Assembly: GCA_937902905.1 (NCBI GenBank) | Contig: CALELW010000245.1 | Span: 1-5,226 of the forward strand | Origin: an uncultured Clostridium sp. | Lineage (GTDB): Bacteria; Bacillota; Clostridia; Lachnospirales; Lachnospiraceae | DNA length: 5,226 bases | Direction of reading: 5' to 3' | Part shown: one piece after another, positions 1 to 5,226 of the stretch | Layout of the letters: every line of letters starts with the position of its first letter | How positions within the stretch are numbered: position 1 is the first letter of the stretch | The notes under the pieces: model-generated | The model's database searches: none | Seen by the model: the letters and a program-made list of their open reading frames with translations, nothing else | What the model was told of the DNA's origin: nothing | Translations under genes and position numbers: made by a program

Positions 1-845
1 GATTCTTTCACCTGCTGCATCGTCAAATGTCCTTCTTTGGATGGAAATTCCCACATACCGGCTAATAGTCCTTCATTTGGTCGTCTTACAATTCCAATTC
101 GGTCACCCTTCCGGAATACAAAGACTGTCTTTTTCTCAATGCGGCGTTTTTTCTTCTCCGCCTTTTTCGGCAGTTCCATCTCACGCCCCTCTCTGTGGGC
201 AAGACACAAATGAGAAAGCGGACATTTTTCACAGAGCGGTTTTCCATTTGGAATACAGATTACTTCTCCGAGTTCCATCAGTGCCTGATTAAATTCGCCC
301 GGACAGTCCTTTGGCATAATGGCGCGAAGTTCTTTTTCCATCTTAGTCCGAACCGACATTTTCATAATATCTTCATCGCAGTTCAAATACCGCATCGTGA
401 CACGAAGCACATTGCCATCCACCGCCGGCTCCGCTAAACCGTAAGCAATGGATGCAATCGCCCCCGCCGTATATCTGCCGATTCCCGGCAGCGAAAGCAG
501 CAAATCATAATCGGCCGGAAGCCTGCCATCATACCGCTCCACCAAAAGAGAGGCTGCCTTCTTTAAATTGCGTGCACGGTTATAATATCCAAGTCCTTCC
601 CACAATTTCAGAAGTTCTTCCTCCGAAACCGCCGCCAGAGAAGGAATATCCGGCAGACACTTCGTAAACCGGTCATAGTATGCTTTTGCCGCTTCTATTC
701 TTGTCTGCTGGAGCATAATCTCCGACAGCCATACATGATACGGCGTAGCATCATCCCGCCACGGCATACTGCGTTTTTCTTTTTCATACCATAAGCAAAG
801 AGGCTCAACGAGAGCCTCCAGTTTAAATTCTTTATTTTCGTTCAT
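1..845 (-). CDS. mutY: A/G-specific adenine glycosylase MutY (3' end cut by window edge)
   Basis: Base-excision repair enzyme that removes adenine mispaired with 8-oxoguanine or guanine. My translation of the minus strand from the ATG at 845-843 gives 281 residues with no stop before the window edge. Family members are usually about 350 residues, so perhaps 70 are missing. Visible landmarks are the MPWR segment (27-30), SEIMLQQTR with catalytic Glu42, WEGLGYYNRARNL (82-94), the helix-hairpin-helix LPGIGRYTAGAI (119-130), and AVDGNVLRV with catalytic Asp143. Four cysteines (197, 205, 208, 214) form the [4Fe-4S] motif. A lysine-rich linker (227-239) leads into the MutY-type C-terminal domain that reads 8-oxoG, with GLLAGMWEFP at 259-268; this domain separates MutY from endonuclease III. 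The start overlaps the end of the upstream sigma-like gene by 14 nt in another frame, which suggests translational coupling. The first cysteine spacing is 7 rather than the E. coli 6. Identification is firm; only the C-terminus is unseen. Confidence 0.96.
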   Translation of the reverse strand, partial: MNENKEFKLEALVEPLCLWYEKEKRSMPWRDDATPYHVWLSEIMLQQTRIEAAKAYYDRFTKCLPDIPSLAAVSEEELLKLWEGLGYYNRARNLKKAASLLVERYDGRLPADYDLLLSLPGIGRYTAGAIASIAYGLAEPAVDGNVLRVTMRYLNCDEDIMKMSVRTKMEKELRAIMPKDCPGEFNQALMELGEVICIPNGKPLCEKCPLSHLCLAHREGREMELPKKAEKKKRRIEKKTVFVFRKGDRIGIVRRPNEGLLAGMWEFPSKEGHLTMQQVKE

Positions 846-1599
846 TTTCACCTTTTCCCAGTTCTATTTCATTGTGGGACAAATCGACGTACTGATTAAT
901 TTCCTCGATATCCATATGGGTAAATTCGGAAAGTTCTTCAATTGTCGCAATACGTCCATATTCCTGCGCTAATGTCCTCGTTGCCTCCAGCAAAAGATTC
1001 ACACGCCCAAGCAGTGCATGCACACTGTCCGTCCCTGCCAGTTCTTCATCCACTAATTCAATCAACCGGCTTCGCACCGCATGGTCAATGGCTTTTTGAT
1101 AGTCAACGACTTCTTCATTTCCACAAAGCATCGCAACACAGGCGGTTAATTCCAAATTGCCTTCCTGAATCAAATCTTCCACCGGCACACCGCGGCCACG
1201 GTATTTATCCGCCAACTGCATAACCCGGTGCAGATGTGCTTCAATGACAGAAGAAATAACTTCTTCCTCACCTCTTCGCAGCTGTTCGAGTAAAAGTGCA
1301 AGTTCCTCTTCTTCGTACCGCTTTAACTGACGCAGTTCTTCTTTATATAAGCGCAGATATTTGGAATCTTTTTCGCTTTTTTTGACAGCCTCTTCTTCCG
1401 TTTTCTCTACCGGCGCACGATAGCCTTCTACCTCAATCCGATGTTCTTTAAGATATGCGTAGACAAACGGCATCTGTTCCTCTGTCAAATTCCAGTCGCT
1501 GCAATAATCGGCAATTTCTTTTTTGGTGAGCAAATTTTCTTTCGTTCGTCCAAAATCTACCAATTCTTCCATCTGACGTAGAAATTCTCTCTGGTCCAT
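832..1599 (-). CDS. Truncated sigma-70-like protein (regions 1.1-1.2-2-3, no region 4)
   Basis: A 255-residue acidic protein (58 Asp/Glu against 34 Lys/Arg by my count) resembling the front part of a housekeeping sigma factor. Residues 8-58 match region 1.1 as in Bacillus SigA: LLTKKEIADY at 23-32, then EEQM (40-43) and a helix ending in IEVEG. A charged linker (62-78) precedes a region 1.2-like segment, YLRLYKEELRQL (81-92) and EEEELALLLEQLRRGEEE (96-113). Regions 2.1-2.2 follow: LADKYRGRGVPVEDLIQEGN at 129-148, the surface that binds the beta-prime coiled coil in known sigmas. Residues 160-188 fill the place of 2.3-2.4 at equal length but lack the Trp pair and the -10-reading residues. Region 3 is recognisable (VHALLGRVNLL, 193-203; LAQEYGRIATIEELSEF, 210-226). 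The chain stops near residue 248 of this fold with no helix-turn-helix region 4. No frameshift is evident, and the reading frame and ribosome binding site are intact, so it looks like a maintained gene rather than a pseudogene. Function is unknown; RNA polymerase binding is inferred. It could instead be an unusual alternative sigma factor. Confidence 0.85.
   Translation of the reverse strand: MDQREFLRQMEELVDFGRTKENLLTKKEIADYCSDWNLTEEQMPFVYAYLKEHRIEVEGYRAPVEKTEEEAVKKSEKDSKYLRLYKEELRQLKRYEEEELALLLEQLRRGEEEVISSVIEAHLHRVMQLADKYRGRGVPVEDLIQEGNLELTACVAMLCGNEEVVDYQKAIDHAVRSRLIELVDEELAGTDSVHALLGRVNLLLEATRTLAQEYGRIATIEELSEFTHMDIEEINQYVDLSHNEIELGKGENERK
849..856 (-). promoter_or_regulatory. Ribosome binding site of mutY, inside the upstream gene
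   Basis: The minus strand reads AAAAGGTG followed by AAA and ATG. The AAAGG core fits the anti-Shine-Dalgarno sequence moderately well and its spacing is short. It lies within the last codons of the sigma-like gene. This supports the ATG at 845-843 as the mutY start rather than the next in-frame Met at codon 27, which would remove the conserved N-terminal helix before PWR. Confidence 0.6.
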
Positions 1600-1604
1600 A
1601 TCTG

Positions 1605-1611
1605 CCTCCTT
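1605..1611 (-). promoter_or_regulatory. Strong ribosome binding site of the sigma-like gene
   Basis: The minus strand carries a full AAGGAGG five bases before the ATG at 1599-1597, within the 17-nt gap after the dehydrogenase stop codon. It fixes the start and indicates that the truncated sigma-like protein is actively translated. Confidence 0.85.
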
Positions 1612-1616
1612 GATTT

Positions 1617-2786
1617 TTACAATGCACTCCGATAAATCGCAATCACATCATCACGATTTAATTTCACATAATTTCCTTCGGTCTTACGTCCCTTCAAAAG
1701 CTTATCGGTCATAAGCTCGATATCCTCTTCTTTTGCGCCAATCTCTGCAAAGGAAGACGGCATACCGATTTTTTTCAAAAATGCTTCAAACGCCTCAATT
1801 CCTTTGAGTGCGGTTTTCTCGGGATGTTTCTCATTCATCGGCACATCAAAGATACGATTTGCAAATAAAGCAAGTTTGCCCGGATTTTTCTTACAGACAT
1901 AACGCATCCAAAGCGGTGCAATTACTGCAAGCCCTGCGCCATGAGTAACGTCATAAAGAGCTGACAGCTCATGCTCGATGTGGTGGCTTGCCCAATCCTG
2001 CACACGGCCGACACCGCAAACATTATTATGTGCTAACATACCTGCCCACATAATGTTTGCACGTGCTTCATAATGATTTGGATTTTCAATGACACGCGGT
2101 GCTTCATATACAATTGTTTTCAAAATTGCTTCACACAAGCGGTCTGTAATCTCAACTTCCTCTGTATTGGAAAAATAACGTTCACAAACATGAATCATAA
2201 TATCCGTTGCTCCCGCTGCCGACTGATACGGTGGCAGGGTGCAGGTAAGTTCCGGGTTCAAAATAGAGAATTTCGGACGAAGCAAATCACTTTTTGTTCC
2301 CTTTTTCACCATTGTTTTTTCATCCGTAATTACGGTATTTGGCGAACCCTCGCTGCCGGCTGCCGCAATCGTTAATATCGTTCCGATTGGAAGTGCTTTT
2401 TCAACGGATGCCTTGCCCTGATAAAAATCCATGAAATCTCCATCATACAAAGTACCGGCGGCAATTGCCTTAGACGAATCAATCGTACTTCCACCGCCGA
2501 CGGCAAGAATAAAGTCAACCTTTTCTTTCTTGCACACTTCAATTCCCTCGTATACAAGTCCGCTTCTTGGATTTGGTTTTACACCACCAAGTTCACAAAA
2601 TTCCAAACCACTTTCCTTTAATACGGAAATCACGGTATCATAAAGTCCGCTCTTTTTGATGGAGCCTCCTCCATAATGAAGCAGCACTTTATGTCCGCCA
2701 AATTTTTTTATCAAATCAGCAACATGCTTTTCGGCGCCTTTACCAAAATCAAAATAAGTTGGCGCATAAAAGGTAAAATTATCCAT
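1617..2786 (-). CDS. Iron-type NADPH-dependent alcohol/butanol dehydrogenase
   Basis: Member of the iron-containing (group III) alcohol dehydrogenases, closest in look to clostridial BdhA/BdhB and E. coli YqhD. These cytosolic enzymes reduce aldehydes to alcohols with NAD(P)H. The 389 residues equal the usual family length. The N-terminal Rossmann-like half has YGGGSIKKSG (38-47), the loop that binds the NADPH phosphate in YqhD, and GGGSTIDSSKAIAAG (97-111) around the dinucleotide. The C-terminal helical half carries the metal ligands Asp195 and His199 (in GATDIMIH), His268 (in DWASHH) and His282 (in DVTHGAG), with the same spacing as YqhD Asp194, His198, His267 and His281. Residues 141-146 read AAAGSE, where relatives usually have ATGSE, so a conserved Thr next to the cofactor is Ala. 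Start and stop overlap as TAATG with asnA, suggesting coupled translation. The substrate cannot be told from sequence; butyraldehyde, other short aldehydes, or detoxification of reactive aldehydes are all possible. Confidence 0.93.
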   Translation of the reverse strand: MDNFTFYAPTYFDFGKGAEKHVADLIKKFGGHKVLLHYGGGSIKKSGLYDTVISVLKESGLEFCELGGVKPNPRSGLVYEGIEVCKKEKVDFILAVGGGSTIDSSKAIAAGTLYDGDFMDFYQGKASVEKALPIGTILTIAAAGSEGSPNTVITDEKTMVKKGTKSDLLRPKFSILNPELTCTLPPYQSAAGATDIMIHVCERYFSNTEEVEITDRLCEAILKTIVYEAPRVIENPNHYEARANIMWAGMLAHNNVCGVGRVQDWASHHIEHELSALYDVTHGAGLAVIAPLWMRYVCKKNPGKLALFANRIFDVPMNEKHPEKTALKGIEAFEAFLKKIGMPSSFAEIGAKEEDIELMTDKLLKGRKTEGNYVKLNRDDVIAIYRSAL

Positions 2787-3793
2787 TATAAAATATTAAG
2801 TCCTTTCTTCGATGCTTCTTCCCACACATCATCCGGCCAAATCGATGCCTGTACTTCTCCAATATGTGCTTTTTTCAGGAAAAACATACAAATTCTTGAC
2901 TGTCCGATTCCACCACCGATGGTATACGGAAGTTTCTTTTCCAAAATTTCTTTCTGAAACGGAAGGTTTTCGCGCTCCGGGCATCCTGCTTTTTCAAGCT
3001 GCTCCTTCAATGCTTTTTCATCCACACGGATTCCCATGGAAGAAATTTCAAATGCCATATCAAGAACCGGGTAATAAACGATAATGTCACCATTTAATGA
3101 CCAGTCATCATAGTCCGGTGCACGTCCGTCATGCGGCTCTCCGGAAGCTAATTTATCTCCAATCTGCATCAGGAAAACAGCGCCATATTCTTTTACTGCC
3201 TCGTACTCACGCTCTTTTGGCGTCTTGTCCGGGTAGCGGTCCTCAAGTTCCTGCGTTGTCACAAAGGTAATCTGCTCAGGCAGGGATTTCTTAATGTAGT
3301 CATACTGCATTGCCATATAATCTTCTGTTTCCATCAATGCCTGATATACTTTATTTACAATAGTTTTCAAAGTATCCACATTACGTTCTTCTTTGTCAAT
3401 AATGCGCTCCCAGTCCCACTGGTCCACAAACAAAGAATGTACGTTGTCCGTCTCCTCATCACGGCGAATCGCATTCATATCCGTATAAAGCCCCTCTCCA
3501 TGAGCAAAACCATAGCGGCCCAGCGCATGACGTTTCCACTTAGCTAATGAATGTACGATTTCTGCCACCCTTCCATTCTGCTCCAAAATATCAAAAGAAA
3601 CCGGGCGCTCTACACCATTTAAGTTGTCATTCAATCCGGAATCCGGGTCGACAAAAAGTGGTGCCGAAACTCGTGTCAGATTCAAATTGGCAGCCAAAGC
3701 CTTTTCAAAGAAATCCTTTACTTTTTTAATTGCTACCTCAGTCTCGCGGATATCCAGTGCGGACTGATAGCCTTGTGGAATAATTAAATTCAT
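2786..3793 (-). CDS. asnA: Aspartate-ammonia ligase (asparagine synthetase A)
   Basis: ATP-dependent enzyme that makes asparagine from aspartate and free ammonia through an aspartyl-adenylate. It is a cytosolic homodimer with a fold related to class II aminoacyl-tRNA synthetases. Its 335 residues compare with 330 in E. coli. Conserved blocks in order are: SAPLFVDPDSGLNDNLNG (43-60), the segment bearing the catalytic Asp in E. coli; VHSLAKWKRHALGRYGF (80-96); GEGLYTDMNAIRRDE (99-113); HSLFVDQWDWER (119-130), whose Gln125 matches E. coli Gln116; RAPDYDDWSLNGDI (224-237); FEISSMGIRVDE (248-259); and LPYTIGGGIGQSRICM (288-303), the motif-3-like ATP site. All blocks are intact. It follows asnS by 24 nt, so asparagine synthesis and tRNA-Asn charging sit side by side in the operon. 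AsnB, the glutamine-dependent enzyme, is excluded because there is no N-terminal glutaminase domain. Confidence 0.98.
   Translation of the reverse strand: MNLIIPQGYQSALDIRETEVAIKKVKDFFEKALAANLNLTRVSAPLFVDPDSGLNDNLNGVERPVSFDILEQNGRVAEIVHSLAKWKRHALGRYGFAHGEGLYTDMNAIRRDEETDNVHSLFVDQWDWERIIDKEERNVDTLKTIVNKVYQALMETEDYMAMQYDYIKKSLPEQITFVTTQELEDRYPDKTPKEREYEAVKEYGAVFLMQIGDKLASGEPHDGRAPDYDDWSLNGDIIVYYPVLDMAFEISSMGIRVDEKALKEQLEKAGCPERENLPFQKEILEKKLPYTIGGGIGQSRICMFFLKKAHIGEVQASIWPDDVWEEASKKGLNIL
2801..2806 (-). promoter_or_regulatory. Weak, distant Shine-Dalgarno-like site of the dehydrogenase
   Basis: AAAGGA lies 14 nt before the dehydrogenase ATG, inside the last codons of asnA. The spacing is too long for efficient independent initiation. 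With the TAATG stop-start overlap at 2788-2784, the dehydrogenase is probably translated mainly by ribosomes finishing asnA. Confidence 0.35.
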
Positions 3794-3800
3794 GTTGCTA

Positions 3801-3807
3801 ACCTCCT
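3801..3807 (-). promoter_or_regulatory. Strong ribosome binding site of asnA
   Basis: The minus strand has AGGAGGT seven bases before the ATG at 3793-3791, in the 24-nt gap after the asnS stop. This is a near-ideal site and fixes the asnA start. Confidence 0.85.
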
Positions 3808-3817
3808 CATGTATGCT

Positions 3818-5209
3818 TTATAATTCACAGTTATTTACGGTACGTGGGAACGGAATGACGTCACGGATGTTCTGCATACCGGTCAAATACATAACACAGC
3901 GCTCAAATCCGAGACCAAATCCGGCATGACGTGCCGTACCATATTTACGCAAATCCAGATAAAATTCATAATCTTTTTTATCCAGTCCACATTCATTCAT
4001 TCTTTCAACCAGCTTATCATAATCATCTTCACGCTGGCTTCCTCCGATAATTTCTCCGATTCCCGGAACTAGACAGTCCATAGCGGCAACTGTTTTATTA
4101 TCGTCGTTCATCTTCATATAGAATGCCTTGATTTCTTTTGGATAATCCGTTACGAAAACAGGGCGTTTAAAAATCTCTTCCGTAAGGTATCTCTCATGCT
4201 CGGTCTGCAAATCACATCCCCAGCTTACTTTGTATTCAAATTTATCATTGTGCTCTTCCAAGAGTTTAATGGCTTCGGTATAAGTAACATGTGCAAAGTC
4301 CGCATCCACAACTCCCTGCAGACGCTCAATCAGACCCTTGTCCACAAACTGGTTAAAGAATTTCATCTCTTCCGGTGCATTTTCAAGCACATAGCGGATA
4401 ACATATTTCAACATGCTCTCAGCTAACATCATGTCATCTTTCAAGTCCGCAAATGCAATTTCCGGCTCAATCATCCAAAATTCTGCGGCATGACGTGTCG
4501 TATTTGAATTTTCCGCACGGAATGTCGGACCAAATGTATAAATGTTTTTGAATGCCATCGCATACGTTTCACCATTTAACTGTCCGCTTACCGTAAGATT
4601 GGTTTCTTTACGGAAGAAATCTTTTGTGTAATCTACTTTTCCATCCTCTGTCATCGGAAGGTTTTCCATATCCAGTGTTGTTACACGGAACATTTCACCG
4701 GCACCTTCACAGTCACTTCCGGTAATCAATGGCGTGTGTACATAAACAAATTCTCTCTCCTGGAAGAATTTATGAATCGCATACGCAATTAAAGAACGCA
4801 CACGAAATACCGCCTGAAATGTATTTGTTCTCGGACGAAGATGTGAAATCGTACGAAGATACTCAAAGGAGTGTCTCTTTTTCTGCAATGGATAATCCGG
4901 CGCGGACTCACCTTCGACGACAACCTCATCTGCCTGAATCTCAAATGGCTGTTTCGTCCCCGGTGTTGCTACTACTTTTCCCGTAACAATCACGGCTGCT
5001 CCTACATTCAATTTGGAAATTGCTGAAAAATTATCAAGTTTATCTGAATATACCACCTGAAGCGGCTCGAAAAATGTTCCATCATGAACCACTAAGAATC
5101 CAAATGTTTTGGAATCTCTGACGCTTCTTAACCATCCTCCGACCGTAACCGTCTGTTCTACATACTTTTCCTGGTTGCGATACAAATCGCGTATACTAAT
5201 TAATTCCAT
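3818..5209 (-). CDS. asnS: Asparagine-tRNA ligase (AsnRS)
   Basis: Class IIb aminoacyl-tRNA synthetase that activates asparagine with ATP and attaches it to tRNA-Asn. It has 463 residues, against 466 in E. coli. The N-terminal OB-fold anticodon-binding domain spans about 15-100 (VTVGGWLRSVRDSKTFGFL at 21-39). The catalytic domain begins near 125. Motif 1 is around FVYVHTPLITGSDCEGAGEMF (154-174). A typical AsnRS insertion follows (LDMENLPMTEDGKVDYTKDF, 179-198), then LTVSGQLNGETYA (205-217). Motif 2 is FRAENSNTTRHAAEFWMIE (230-248). Motif 3 is GFGLGFERCVMYLTGMQNIR (430-449), ending in DVIPFPRT. The AsnRS insertion and the ENSNTTRH form of motif 2 separate it from AspRS and LysRS. The start at 5209-5207 is supported by GAGG five bases upstream. 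It is the first gene of the visible operon. Clostridial synthetase genes are often under T-box control, but the leader is outside the window. Confidence 0.98.
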   Translation of the reverse strand: MELISIRDLYRNQEKYVEQTVTVGGWLRSVRDSKTFGFLVVHDGTFFEPLQVVYSDKLDNFSAISKLNVGAAVIVTGKVVATPGTKQPFEIQADEVVVEGESAPDYPLQKKRHSFEYLRTISHLRPRTNTFQAVFRVRSLIAYAIHKFFQEREFVYVHTPLITGSDCEGAGEMFRVTTLDMENLPMTEDGKVDYTKDFFRKETNLTVSGQLNGETYAMAFKNIYTFGPTFRAENSNTTRHAAEFWMIEPEIAFADLKDDMMLAESMLKYVIRYVLENAPEEMKFFNQFVDKGLIERLQGVVDADFAHVTYTEAIKLLEEHNDKFEYKVSWGCDLQTEHERYLTEEIFKRPVFVTDYPKEIKAFYMKMNDDNKTVAAMDCLVPGIGEIIGGSQREDDYDKLVERMNECGLDKKDYEFYLDLRKYGTARHAGFGLGFERCVMYLTGMQNIRDVIPFPRTVNNCEL

Positions 5210-5214
5210 ATCTG

Positions 5215-5219
5215 CCTCA
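5215..5219 (-). promoter_or_regulatory. Ribosome binding site of asnS
   Basis: TGAGG lies five bases before the asnS ATG, 7 nt from the window edge. It is a shorter match than those of asnA and the sigma-like gene, but its position supports the chosen start. No promoter can be assessed because only 17 nt upstream are present. Confidence 0.6.
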
Positions 5220-5226
5220 TTTCTGC

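Larger units (their letters stand above)
1..5209 (-). other. Probable five-gene operon asnS-asnA-adh-sigma-like-mutY
   Basis: All five genes point the same way, with junctions of +24, -1, +17 and -14 nt. None of the gaps has room for a hairpin plus T-tract terminator. Two junctions (TAATG between asnA and the dehydrogenase, and the 14-nt overlap into mutY) suggest translational coupling. Promoter and end of the transcript lie outside the window, so the operon may extend in either direction. Co-transcription is inferred from spacing alone. Confidence 0.75.

Noticed and set aside
41..1223. Plus-strand open frames of 60-93 codons opposite mutY and the sigma-like gene
   Set aside because: They lie entirely antisense to well-supported conserved genes, have no recognisable domain and no convincing ribosome binding sites.
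832..1599. The sigma-like gene as a decayed pseudogene of a full sigma factor
   Set aside because: It has an ideal ribosome binding site, no internal stop, a clean end overlapping mutY, and no leftover region 4 sequence downstream, since mutY follows at once. A stable short form is more likely.
1448..1642. A 64-codon minus-strand frame overlapping the start of the sigma-like gene
   Set aside because: It overlaps both the dehydrogenase end and the sigma-like gene in another frame, and its product is simply the out-of-frame reading of those genes.
1699..1717. A second perfect 7-bp inverted repeat (AGCTTAT / ATAAGCT, five-base loop) inside the dehydrogenase gene
   Set aside because: It is AT-rich, lies within a conserved coding segment, lacks a proper T-tract, and stems of this size are expected by chance about once or twice in a window of this length.
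2676..2957. A 93-codon plus-strand frame across the asnA-dehydrogenase junction, considered as an antisense gene
   Set aside because: Its sequence is the complement of the conserved ends of two real genes and shows no family resemblance.
1592..5219. An identical 14-base string, GAGGCAGATATGGA, at the starts of both the sigma-like gene and asnS
   Set aside because: It consists of the Shine-Dalgarno core, a short spacer and the start codon. Two such sites sharing a spacer is plausible by chance, and the match stops immediately outside it.

Overview
The window is a stretch of bacterial chromosome in which every supported gene lies on the minus strand, so transcription runs from high to low coordinates. 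Protein similarity, strong AGGAGG-type ribosome binding sites, moderate base composition and a clostridial-type butanol dehydrogenase point to a Firmicute of class Clostridia, most likely a gut-type Lachnospiraceae relative. The family-level placement is an impression from protein similarity, not a computed result.

In transcription order the layout is: asnS, asparaginyl-tRNA synthetase (5209-3818); asnA, ammonia-dependent asparagine synthetase (3793-2786); an iron-type NADPH alcohol/butanol dehydrogenase (2786-1617); a short sigma-70-like protein (1599-832); and the first 281 codons of mutY, the A/G-specific adenine glycosylase, which runs off the left edge (845-1). Gaps are 24 nt, -1 nt, 17 nt and -14 nt. 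No intergenic stretch is long enough for a terminator or an independent promoter of usual size, so the five genes look like one operon with translational coupling at two junctions. The operon promoter and leader are outside the window, because only 17 nt remain upstream of asnS. No tRNA, rRNA, CRISPR array, mobile element or long repeat is visible, and there is no gene-free stretch above 300 bases.

The first two genes make biochemical sense together: AsnA makes asparagine from aspartate and ammonia, and AsnS charges it onto tRNA-Asn. The dehydrogenase (NADPH aldehyde reduction) and mutY (repair of A opposite 8-oxoguanine) are ordinary genes with no obvious link to asparagine.

The most interesting gene is the 255-residue sigma-like protein. 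By hand alignment it has region 1.1, region 1.2, an intact region 2.2 core (DLIQEGN) and region 3. The residues that melt and read the -10 element are replaced, and region 4 (-35 reading) is absent. It looks like a housekeeping-sigma derivative that may still dock on RNA polymerase but should not recognise a normal promoter.
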